Assembly: GCA_003153055.1 (NCBI GenBank)
Contig: PMBV01000259.1
Span: forward strand, 1-34,782
Direction: 5' to 3'
DNA length: 34,782 bases
From: Myxococcales bacterium
Lineage (GTDB): Bacteria > Myxococcota > Myxococcia > Myxococcales > Myxococcaceae
Part shown: positions 15,793-25,200 of the stretch, piece after piece
Numbering within the stretch: position 1 is the first letter of the stretch
Layout: each line of letters starts with the position of its first letter
Position numbers and translations under genes: made by a program
The notes under the pieces: generated by a model
The model's database searches: none
Seen by the model: the letters and a program-made list of their open reading frames with translations, nothing else
Told to the model about the DNA's origin: nothing

Positions 15793-16323
15793 TCACTTCG
15801 CGGAAGGCTGGTCGTCGACGAACCGCACGACGCTCAGAGTGCCGGCGGCGTCCCACTGCCGCTGGTCACCTTGCCGCCTGCCCGCCACGTAGGTCTCTTC
15901 GATGGCCTTGCGACCATTGATCCACTGGGTGCGCAGACCGTTGTACGCATCCGCGGAGAAGGTGAGCTCCTCGACCTTGGAGCCGTCGACGGCGTAGGTG
16001 CGCCACGAGCCAGTGCGCTTCCCTTCGGCATACTGACCCTCGACCGCGGTCCTGCCGTTGGCGTGGAGCGACAGATACGGCCCGTGAATGACCGAGCGGC
16101 CAGCGGCATCGAGACGCTCGCAGAACGAGGCCTCACGAACGGAGGCCTGGCCGCCGGCCTGCGTGGTGCCCGCCGGGCAAGTGAGCTTTGGCTCGGGAAT
16201 GGCGGACCGGTTCGCCGAGACCCGAGGAACCGTCAACTGTGGAGGGGCAGCCAATCGCTCATCGGCCAAGGCAGCAACCGAGACGACCGCCGACAACGGC
16301 AACAGCATGGTCTTGAGGTTCAT
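15793..16323 (-). CDS. Small secreted protein with MORN-like repeats
   Basis: This 176-residue protein has a clear Sec signal peptide (residues 1-20, MNLKTMLLPLSAVVSVAALA) and so is exported. Two MORN_2-like repeats follow: HGPYLSLHANGRTAVEGQY (from residue 80) with GKRTGSWRTY, and NGLRTQWINGRKAIEETY (from 128) with a G-x2-QG-x-QRQW segment. Such repeats give small beta hairpins and are found in many envelope proteins of unknown role. Two cysteines (C49, C68) could pair in the periplasm. The frame stays open upstream to 16458, but AAGGAG lies 7 bases before ATG 16323 and the signal peptide begins there. It follows the lipoprotein gene by 55 bases and is probably co-transcribed. Function unknown. 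Confidence 0.85.
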   Translation of the reverse strand: MNLKTMLLPLSAVVSVAALADERLAAPPQLTVPRVSANRSAIPEPKLTCPAGTTQAGGQASVREASFCERLDAAGRSVIHGPYLSLHANGRTAVEGQYAEGKRTGSWRTYAVDGSKVEELTFSADAYNGLRTQWINGRKAIEETYVAGRRQGDQRQWDAAGTLSVVRFVDDQPSAK

Positions 16324-16378
16324 GATTTCTCCTTGAAGGCGAAAGACCCCACGTTCGACCGTGGCGTCTGGCTCAAAT

Positions 16379-17080
16379 TCACTTGGTGATCGCCACGCAG
16401 TACTCGTTGCCACCGGTGTAATAGAACCCCACCGAGAGACTCGAACCCGTGACGCCACAGAAGTTCATCTTGATGTCCACCGACTTCCGATCAGTCGAGA
16501 CGCTGTACCCAGACCCGGGTCGAAAAATTGGTCCCTGGCCATTGCAATTCGTCACATCGCACTGCGTGCCATCAGGACGCACGTAGTAGAGTGTATTGGA
16601 TGGGAAGGTGGCACCGGTCGCCGCGAAGGTGCTGTTCTTGTTATACAGACTGACGGTCACCGAGAGGTCTGCCGGAGTCGTCGCGCCGCACCAGGTCGTG
16701 TCCGCCGTCGCCTTGTCGACGTAGTAGATGATGGGGCCAGAGCTCGTCGCCTGACTCCACGTCACCGCGTGGCCGGAGCCTCCGAAGTTCGTGCAACTGG
16801 GAGCCTCGACGTCGTAGCACTGAGCAGCACTTCCAGACCCGCCGCAGTATTGGCCGTAGGCGCAGACATCTGGCTGGCCATTCGCCGCGGTGCAGCTCCG
16901 CGTACTGCACACGTGCGTCGTGGGGTTGCAGAACCCATCGCCGCCACAGCTGCTGAAGGTGCACGCAACACCGCTATCAACAGTGACTCCCGAGTCAGCA
17001 GTCGCCCCCAGCTCGCCGCAGGCGACCCCAAGGCATGTCAGCGCAGAGCCCAAGAGCAGGCCCAAGTTGTGTTTGTTCAT
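16379..17080 (-). CDS. Cys-rich lipoprotein of unknown function
   Basis: The 233-residue protein starts at ATG 17080 (GGAG about 10 bases upstream) with a signal sequence ending LGVAC, so C21 is the probable lipidated residue, though Gly at -3 is not ideal. Residues about 40-96 form a compact Cys-rich module (C40, C45, C51, C58, C63, C73, C79, C88, C96) of the kind common in myxobacterial surface lipoproteins. The rest is Thr/Ser/Gly/Tyr-rich and probably beta structure, with a few more cysteines. An Ala/Asp/Ser/Gly spacer follows the lipobox. GC looks lower than in neighbours: one 60-base line here (16561) counts 58% by hand against 75% for a line in flgK (3001). No domain recognised; a surface or outer-membrane lipoprotein is likely. 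Confidence 0.83.
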   Translation of the reverse strand: MNKHNLGLLLGSALTCLGVACGELGATADSGVTVDSGVACTFSSCGGDGFCNPTTHVCSTRSCTAANGQPDVCAYGQYCGGSGSAAQCYDVEAPSCTNFGGSGHAVTWSQATSSGPIIYYVDKATADTTWCGATTPADLSVTVSLYNKNSTFAATGATFPSNTLYYVRPDGTQCDVTNCNGQGPIFRPGSGYSVSTDRKSVDIKMNFCGVTGSSLSVGFYYTGGNEYCVAITK

Positions 17081-17225
17081 GTGTGTGCGATCTCCGAAAT
17101 GCGAGTTGCGGCCACGACCGGGCAGCGTCAGCAAGGACGGCGAACCGACGATTACCCCTCCAGCGAACCGACTTCAACGGGAGTGATTGATAGCAACGGA
17201 CGGCTGGCGCGGCCTCACATTCACG

Positions 17226-19139
17226 TCAGAACTTCACGGGCAACGTGAACGGCTCAGGCGGAGTCTTCGTGCGAGGGAACGTCCAGCTCTTGATGGCCTT
17301 GGCCACGCACCCCGCGACGTAGGTGCTCTTGAACTCCTCCGACACCACCGTCACGTTCGACACCTTCCCGTTGGCCTGAATCGACCACCGCATCACCAGC
17401 TTGCCTGAGGTCCCCGGCTCCTTCTGGCGCTGCTCTTCGGCGCACTTGAGCAGGGCGGGCTTGTTCGACAGCACCACCTCCAAGATGTCCGACTGGCCCA
17501 AAGACTCCTTCACGTCGCTCCCTTGCCCGGGAGCTGGCGGGACGTACGACTCACGCTTGACTGGCGCCTCGGCCTTCCTCGGCTCCTCGCGCTTGGCGCC
17601 TGGCACCTTGAAGACGCTGTCGAAGTCATCTGAGCCCGAGGCTGCCTGGGGCTTGGGCTCCTCCTTGACCTCCCTCGGCTCAGGCGCCGGGTCGCTCTTC
17701 GCCTTCGTCTCTTTCCGCGCGGTCGTCCTTTCCCTGACTGGCTGTGACTCTGCCCTTGGCTCCGATGGAAGACGCGCGGCTACCACGGGCGGCGTCGGAG
17801 CCGCTGCGAGTGGAGTGCCCGGGGGAGGCGTCGGTAGGGCCGCGACCGGTGGCACGCTCGGAGGTGAAGCCTCTGGGGGCTTGGTCGCGGTGGGCGTCGG
17901 CGAGGTGGCCCCGGGTGGAAGGGTAGGAATGACCGTATTGGGCGTCGGCGTCGCCTGAGCCACGACCGCTGGTTGCGCAGGTGGCCGACTCCCGAAGACC
18001 AACCACGCCACGGTCCCGATGAGCCCCACCAGCACCAGCCCCACCACGGCGCCCAGGCCGATCACCAGGCCTCGGTTCGAGGGCGGTTGGTACGCCGTCA
18101 CCCCCGGAGCGCTGTAGGTCGCCGCGTGGTTCTCGGAATAGGGGTTCGACCGGGGCATCGGCGCGGCAACCAGCAGCGGTGAGGCGCTCGGAGCCCCCTT
18201 CTCTTCTGGCACGTCGATGAGCCGGCTCGCCTGCGTCTGCTCTGGCGGAGGCGGAGAGGCTTGGGGTGGCTTGGCCAACGCAGCCATCTCGTCTTTCACC
18301 AGCGATGCCAGCGCCGACGCGGCCGTGGGCTTCCACGCCCCGCTGTCTTCGGGCACCGAAGGAGCCGAAGGCGTGGGCACCGGCACGTCAGACTGCGCCA
18401 CCCCACCCGCGCTGAACGCCGACTGCACCGGGACACTGGCGGCTGCCGGCGCGGCAGGAATGGTCGCCGCTGGCACCACGATCGGCCGTGGAGGCTTCGG
18501 CGCCAGCACCACCGCCAGGCTCTTCACCTCGGACAGCGGCACCCAGTCTTGAAACCCCTCGCGCCAGCACAACGAGTCGGGGCCGACTTCACCCTTGTCC
18601 CAGTGCTCCTTCACCTTGTCGAGCGTGAGCGGGCCTGTCTGCTTCTCGTTGATGGCCACGAACCAGTTGTTCTCTGGCGCCGCCTCGACCTTCTCGGGGG
18701 TTGGCTCCCGAGTGCCCGATTCCTTGGCGAGTTGGGCCACCGTCGCCGCGTCGATGACCCGCGTCGACTCGTGCTCGTCGAAGTCTGCTGACAGGCTGCC
18801 ACCGTCGCCCCCAGCCTTGGGCGCCGACGTCGGCCCACTGCGAAGCACCTGGTCGAAGACCGCGCCGATCTCGTCGTCGTCAGCCCCGAGGAAGCTCTCG
18901 GCCTGACCGCTCTTCGATTCGGATCCGCCCTCGGACGCGAGCGGCGTTCGCATCACCTGCGTCTCCATCGCGTCGCTGTCGGGCTCTGGCACGGGCACGG
19001 GCGCTTTCGGCGCCGCCTCCGTCCGTTTCACCGTGATGACGTAGCCGCACTTGCGACAGCGGACCTTGACCCCCTTCGGGCCCACTTTGTCATCGTTGAT
19101 CATGTACTGCGCGCGGCAGCTCTCACACACAAAGCGCAT
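17226..19139 (-). CDS. gltJ: AgmX/GltJ-like gliding machinery protein (zinc ribbon, GYF, TM, TonB-like)
   Basis: Domain order over 637 residues: a zinc ribbon of the MJ0042 type (C5, C8, C28, C31; residues 1-38), an acidic/Ala-rich linker, a GYF_2 domain (about 157-207, with WFVAINEKQTGPLTLDKVKE and W199), a Pro/Ala-rich linker, one membrane helix (about 357-383), a long Pro/Thr-rich periplasmic stalk, and an AgmX/PglI-type TonB-like C-terminal domain (about 550-637) with the cysteine pair C566/C611. This is the layout of Myxococcus AgmX (GltJ), whose cytosolic part binds the polarity proteins MglA and AglZ, with its zinc finger linked to MglB recruitment, while the periplasmic end reaches the envelope machinery. 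ATG 19139 is preferred over TTG 19154, which would put five residues before the ribbon. It lies downstream of gltI with its own promoter. Confidence 0.85.
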   Translation of the reverse strand: MRFVCESCRAQYMINDDKVGPKGVKVRCRKCGYVITVKRTEAAPKAPVPVPEPDSDAMETQVMRTPLASEGGSESKSGQAESFLGADDDEIGAVFDQVLRSGPTSAPKAGGDGGSLSADFDEHESTRVIDAATVAQLAKESGTREPTPEKVEAAPENNWFVAINEKQTGPLTLDKVKEHWDKGEVGPDSLCWREGFQDWVPLSEVKSLAVVLAPKPPRPIVVPAATIPAAPAAASVPVQSAFSAGGVAQSDVPVPTPSAPSVPEDSGAWKPTAASALASLVKDEMAALAKPPQASPPPPEQTQASRLIDVPEEKGAPSASPLLVAAPMPRSNPYSENHAATYSAPGVTAYQPPSNRGLVIGLGAVVGLVLVGLIGTVAWLVFGSRPPAQPAVVAQATPTPNTVIPTLPPGATSPTPTATKPPEASPPSVPPVAALPTPPPGTPLAAAPTPPVVAARLPSEPRAESQPVRERTTARKETKAKSDPAPEPREVKEEPKPQAASGSDDFDSVFKVPGAKREEPRKAEAPVKRESYVPPAPGQGSDVKESLGQSDILEVVLSNKPALLKCAEEQRQKEPGTSGKLVMRWSIQANGKVSNVTVVSEEFKSTYVAGCVAKAIKSWTFPRTKTPPEPFTLPVKF

Positions 19140-19171
19140 GGGCCCTGGCTCCAACGTCTAACCAGCCGAAA

Positions 19172-19200
19172 AGTGTAGGGTTTATCTCGAACAAGGTCAA
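19172..19200 (-). promoter_or_regulatory. Sigma-70-type promoter for gltJ
   Basis: On the minus strand, TTGACC (19200-19195), a 17-base spacer, then TACACT (19177-19172) is close to the sigma-70 consensus. A start near 19165 gives a leader of about 26 bases to ATG 19139. It lies in the 121-base gap after the giant gene, so gltJ can be made independently of the 12-kb message upstream. Confidence 0.7.
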
Positions 19201-19260
19201 GTAACGGACGCCCGGTAGGACCGCTCGGTTCCGAACCACCATTCTCCTGAACAACCCCTT

Positions 19261-22200
19261 TTACTTACGTGCTTGTACCTCGACGCTCGTTCCTATCGCG
19301 TTTCTGAGCGCGTGTAAGTCTTCACCGAGCGCAAACACCATCAAGTCTCGGATCTTGGTGCGCGAAGGTACGCGGAAGCCCCCCCCGCTCTCGGCCATCA
19401 CCATCTTCTTGACCGGCTCGATGTCTCCGGCCACCAGGGCTCCGGCGCGCGCTGCCGACAACTCCACGCCTTCGAGGTAGTTGCGAAGGTCGTTCGGGGT
19501 GGCCACCTGCACGTAGGCGCTGGTGACCCGGGCGAGCGCCGCGCGAGCTTGCTGGGTGAGCGCCTTGTCGAGGAGCTTCCGCTCGGTGTCGATGGCCGCG
19601 CGATCAGCTGTGAAGCGGAAGCGATCGACCGAGAGGCTGATGGCCGCCTGGAGCACCGCTTCCAGCCGCTGGCCCGACAAGCGCTGGGTCAGCGCCAACT
19701 CGGGGCGGAGCAACGCCAAGTTTCGCCCCACCAGGTACTGAATCTCTTTGGACCCGGTCTCCTGGAAGAACCGCCCCCCCAGCCGAATGGCCACCGGGTC
19801 GGTGTGGCAGATCTCGACCCCCATCATCGGATCAGGAGCCGGCTCGTTGGTGCGGCCGGTGCGCTGCTCGCGCTTCACCACCAGGTAGGGAGAGTAGACG
19901 GGCACCTGCTCCAGCCCCAGCACCTTCGCCACGTAGCGGTACTGGTGCATCTGGAACTCGGGAGCCTGGGCCACGTCGAGGAGGTGCTTCTTGGGGTTGA
20001 TGCCGTACTTCGACGGATCCTCTTTGTAGAGCGCGTGAACCTGCTCGAACAGAATGCCGAACAGCTCCGAGAGCGGCCCGCGAACCTTGGGGTGGAACAG
20101 GTGCTCGGCCCACAGACGATCGGTCACCGGGCGCTGAGCGACCTCGCGCTTCTTGGCGTAGTCCCCGAGCTTGCTCAGGGCCTCCTGCTCGCGGGGGCCG
20201 ACCTCGCCGATGAGCCCCGACATCACCTGGGCCGCCAGCCACACCGAGTCGTAGGCCTTCTGCTTGGCGAACAGCTCGACCAGGGCCGAGGCCACCTTCC
20301 CCGGGGTTGAGGTCGCCGGCAGGGCTCGTCGCCAGGCCTCCACCGCCTGCTGCTCGTAGCCCGGCTGGGTCTGAGCCAGCGTGGCGAACTGTTCTTGCAG
20401 CTCGATGTTGTCGGGCAACCCCGCTGCCACCACCTTGTAGACCTCCACCGCCGCGTCGGGCGCCTTGAGCACGTTGAGGTACAGATCGCCCAGGGCTCGC
20501 CACAGGGTCATTCGAGGGACGTGGGTCTCCTCGGTCTTGGGCATGCGGGTGATCATCCGCTTGTAGTTGTCGTCGAGCTGGCGCCACTTCTTGTTCTGCC
20601 CCAGCATCGCCTCCAGCGCGCTGAAGGCCTCGATGAAGCGCCAGTCGAGATCGAGCGCCCGGTTGAAGCACTGGCCAGCCTTCTCGATGTCGCCCAGCTC
20701 GTCGCGGTTGATCTCGCCCAGGGCGAACCACACGCGCTTGGCCCGCTGCACGTCTTCCTGGAGCGACGGCACGGCCAGCATCTTCTCGAGCATCTCGGCG
20801 GCCTTGGCCCCCTGCTTGGTCTCCCGGTAGAGGACGTAGAGCGCGTCCATCACCTCGAGCACCTCGGGCTTGAGCCGGTGCGCGGCGAGGTACGCGTCGA
20901 TGGCCATGTAGGGGTCCGACAGCTTCTCTCTCGCCAGCTTGCCCAGCGCCACGCCCTCGTCGTAGCGGGCGTCTCCGTCGAGCACGCCAAGCAGCTTCTG
21001 GCGGAACTCGGCCGCCTTCTCGAAGTCTTGCGCGGCTTCGGTCACCCCGACCATCGAGCGCAGCGACGGCTCGTGGCTCTGGTCGATGGCCAGGGCCATC
21101 TCGAAGTGCTTCACCGCGCGATCGGTCTGCCGCGTCTGAACGTAGAGGTCGCCGATGGTCCAGTGGATCTCCGCCACCTCGAGATCGGTGAGATCGTTCC
21201 GGTGCCGACCGAGGATCGAGGTGAAGATCTTGAGCGCCTCCTCGAACCGCCGCGCCTGGACCAGGAGGTTGCCGTAGCCCTCGAGCACCGGGAGGTAGGT
21301 CGAGTCGAGCTGCCAGGCCCGCTCGTAGGCGAGCAGCGCCTTGTCACGATGGTTGTTCTTCTCGCTGACGTACCCCAGCCGGTAGGAGCGACGGCACAGC
21401 TCCTTGGCTAGGTCCTGGTCTTCGGGCGTCTGGGCGTACTGCTCCTGGAGCTTGGTGACGACGATGTCGAGCATCTGCTCGCACCGGGGCCATCGCTCTT
21501 TGGACAGGTAGATGTCGGACAGCGGCCGGGCCGCCTCGAGGGCGTCGGGCACCAGGGTGAGCGCCTCTTCGAAGGCCGTGGTGGCCTCCTCGATGTTCTC
21601 TTTGGCCTGGTGGTAGCGCCCCACCTCGATCCACGCGATGGAGCGGGCGCTGGGGTCCTCGGTCTGCTTGGCCTCCTCGACCAACGCCTTCTCGTAGTTG
21701 ACCCAGTCGCGCTCGGCCTCGTAGATGCCCTTGAGGCTGCGAATCGCCGGGAGGTAGGCGGCGTCGATGCCGAGCGCCTCGAGGTAGCAGCGGCGCGCGC
21801 TGCCGGCGTCGATGAGCATGTCCTCGTTGATCTTCCCCATGCGGTACCACAGCTCGACGGCGTCGCCAGTCGAGCCCAGCGCGTGAGCCTCCCGCTCCAG
21901 CATCTCGAGGGCGAAGGGCCAGTTGCCACTGCGCTCGTAGAGGGTGCCCAGCGCGTGCATCGCCGGGCGACAAGCCGGGTCGAGCTCGAGGGCCTGCTGG
22001 TAGGCCGTCACCGCGCGGTCCACCGCCTTGAGCTGCTGATGGAAGATGTCTCCCATCTCGACGCACAGCTCGGCCTTCTCCTCGCCGCGGGTGAGCAGCT
22101 GGAGGTGCCGATCGACCACCCCGACCAGCTCCTCCCACCGTCCTTGCGCCTTGCGCAGCCGCTCCAAGGTCTTGATGGCTTGGAGGTTCTGAGGGTCGAC

Positions 22201-25200
22201 CTGGAGGGCAGCGTCGACGCAGGCGTCGGCGTTGGCCAGGTTCTGGTACCGCTCCTCCCAGATCCCCGCGCTGCGGAACAGCAGCGTCACGCGCTCCCGG
22301 TAGTCCTGCGTGACCTCGAGCTGGCGCTCGTACACCGCCAACAGCTCGGCCGGCCGGTCGAGCTTGGAGTACAGCCGCTCGAGAGCCCCCAGCGCCGCCC
22401 CGCTGCCCGGATCGAACTCCAGCGCCAGCCGGTAGCCCTCGACCGCCGCCTCGTCGTCGCCCACGTCGTGCTCGTAGAGCTGGGCCACCTCGACCTGCAG
22501 CCGGGCTCGCTCGAGCGGGTTGGTCGCGATGTCGCGCATGCGCAGCAGGCTCGAGGCCACGGAGGGGAAGTTCTTCTGCCGGCGCTGCAGCGCCACCAGC
22601 ACCCCGAAGGTCTCGAGGTCGGGCTCGAGCTCGAGGGCGCGAACGAGGGCGTTCTCGGCCTCCTCGGGCCGCTCGAGCTGCTCGTCGTAGACCCGGGCGA
22701 TCTCCCGCAAGATCTCCTTGCGCTGCTCGAGGCTCCTGGCGGCTTCGAGCGTCTGCTCCAGCGAGAGGATGTAGTCGGTGTTGCGGCCCCGGCGGGCGAA
22801 CATCGTCGACAGTCGCTTGAGGGCCGTCTCGTTGGTCGGGTCGAACTCGAGGATCCGCCGGAGCGACTGCTCGGCCGCCTCGGGGTCGTCGAGCTGGGTG
22901 TCCTGCACGCTCGCCAGGGTGAGGAACATGCGCTCGGCCAGGGGGCCAGCGGGCACGTTCTCGCCCACCTCTTCGTAGACCGCGGCGAGCTCTTCGTAGC
23001 TGTTGGTCTCATCGGCCAGCCGCTCGACCTGCTCGCGAATGGCGTCGTCCGACGGCACCAGCTGCAAGGCCCGGCAGTACTGCAAGAACGCCACGTGCTT
23101 GGCGCCCAGCTTCGACTCCTGCACCTGCCCCAGCTCGCGCAGGGCGGTCACCTTCTCGGCGTCGGTGACGAGGTGCGGGAGGTAGTGGTCGACCACCTGG
23201 GCCCAGGAGCGCCAGTCGTTGACCGACTCGTACAGCGCGCGGGCCTGTTCCCAGGCTTCGCGGTTGGCCGGCTCGATCTCCAGCACCTTCTCGAGCGCCG
23301 GCCCGGCGTTCTCGGTCTTGCCCGCTGGGCCCTGCCAGATCGCCGCGACCTCGAACATCGCCTTGGTGGCGCCCTCGGTGTCGCCGAGCTGCCGGAGCAC
23401 CCCGCTCTTGATCTCCAGGGTGCGCACGGCGTCCATCCAGGCCTTGAGCGAGGTGAACACGGCCACCAGCCGCTCGAGCTCCTCCACCGTGTGGGGCTCG
23501 ACCTCGAGGGCCCGGCGGCCAGCGTCGAGGGCCTCCTCTCGCCGGGCCGTCTGGGCGATGAGCTCGGCCAGCCGAATGCGAATGCGCTTGCCGTCGGTCG
23601 CCGTCTCCTGCAGCGGAATGAGTCGCCGGAGCACCAGCACCAGGTCATCGCGCTTGCCCAACTCGTCGTAGATGTCTCTCAGGGCTTCGAGGGCACCCCG
23701 GTGGCGCGGGTCTCGCTCCAGCACCGCCCGGAACGCCGCGGCCGCTTCTTCGGGGGCCTTGAGCTCGCCCATCAGCACCCGGCCCAGTCGGTCGTTGAGC
23801 CGCACCAGCTCCCGCGGGTCGATGGTGAACTGGAGCTTCCAGACCAAGAGGTCCTTCAGGTCGGCCGGTCGCTTGGCCTGGTCGAGGAGCTGGCTGAGGG
23901 CCTCGAAGGCCTGCTCGTTGCGCGAGTTCTGCTGCAACAGCTCGCGGTAGAGCCCGACCGAGCTGTCGACGTTCGACAGGCCCTCGCTGGAGACCTGAGC
24001 CATCTTCCCCAGCACCCGCTCCCGCTCCGGCCCCGAGACCAGCTCGCGCTGAGCCTTCAGGTTCTCGAACAGCTTGTCGTTGGCTCTGGCCTGCTCGTAC
24101 AGCGCCTCGAGGCTGCGCAGCGAGGGCAGGTGCCGAGGGTCGGTCTCGAGCACCCGCTCGAAGGCCGCGGCGGCTCGGTCAGGGTTGGCCAGCCGTTCGA
24201 CCGAGAGTTGCCCTAAGCGAAAGTTGAGCGCCACCCGATCGAGCGGATCAGTGGCCCTCGACGCCAGGGCCTCGAGCACGTCGGCCTGGCGGGCGGCGTC
24301 ACCCAGCTCGCCGTACAGTCGATCGAGGGCGGGCAAGGACCTGGCGCCAATTTCCTCGGAGGCGCGCTGGGCACGCTCGTAGAACGCCACCGCCTCTTCT
24401 TTCTGGCCCAGGCGCTGCTCGCTGACTTGCCCCAACAAGAGGAGGATCTCGGCCGCGTCGGAGGGATCGCCCACCCGCGGCAACTCGGCCTCCAGGGCAT
24501 GGTTGAGCTCGTCCCACGACTCGGCGGACGCGGCGGTCGACACGAGCTTGGCCCGCACCTCCCTGTCGTTGGGGTCCTCCCGGTAGGCCCGGTAGTAGCC
24601 GAGGTACGCGAGCTCTGGCGCGCCCTGAGCTTCTCGCACCGAGGCCTGCTCGGTGAGGAGGTGTTTGCGCTCGACGGCGTCGGGCGACACCGCGACCCGC
24701 GCGTCGATGGCGGCGACGAGCTTCTGCATGTCACCTGAGCGCCGGTAGGCGTCGAGCAGCACGTCGACCGCGGCCTGGTGCTGGGGCTCGCGCTGCACCA
24801 TCGTCTCGAGGCGCGGAAGGGCCTCGGGGTGCAGCGGGTCCTCGGCGAGGAGCTCCTGGTACAGCTCGAGGGCCCCGGGCTTGTCCAGAAGGCGGGTCTC
24901 CCGCACCATCGCCAGCTTGATGCTGAGCTCGGAGTGCTCCGATGGCGGCGCAACCTTGAGGCGCTTGGCGATCGCATCGGCCAACTCGGGCCAGCGCTCC
25001 TGGGCCTCGCACAGCCGCTCCATGCGAGCCAGCGCCAGGAGATCGTCGGGCTTGAGCTCGAGGAGCCGCCGGAAGGTGGTGATGGCCGCTCCCGGGTCTC
25101 GCAGCTGCTCTTCTTGGAGCGTGCCGAGCTGGAACATCAGGGCCACCCGACGCCCGAGGTCCTCCTCGATGGTGAGCTGGCGCTTGAGCACGTCGTACAG

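Noticed and set aside
16324..16458. Upstream extension of the MORN-like gene by 45 codons.
   Set aside because: It would overlap the lipoprotein gene and precede a perfect ribosome site and signal peptide at 16323.
16361..17248. 295-codon + strand frame across the lipoprotein gene.
   Set aside because: The minus strand has a ribosome site, signal peptide, lipobox and regular cysteine spacing; the + frame has none.
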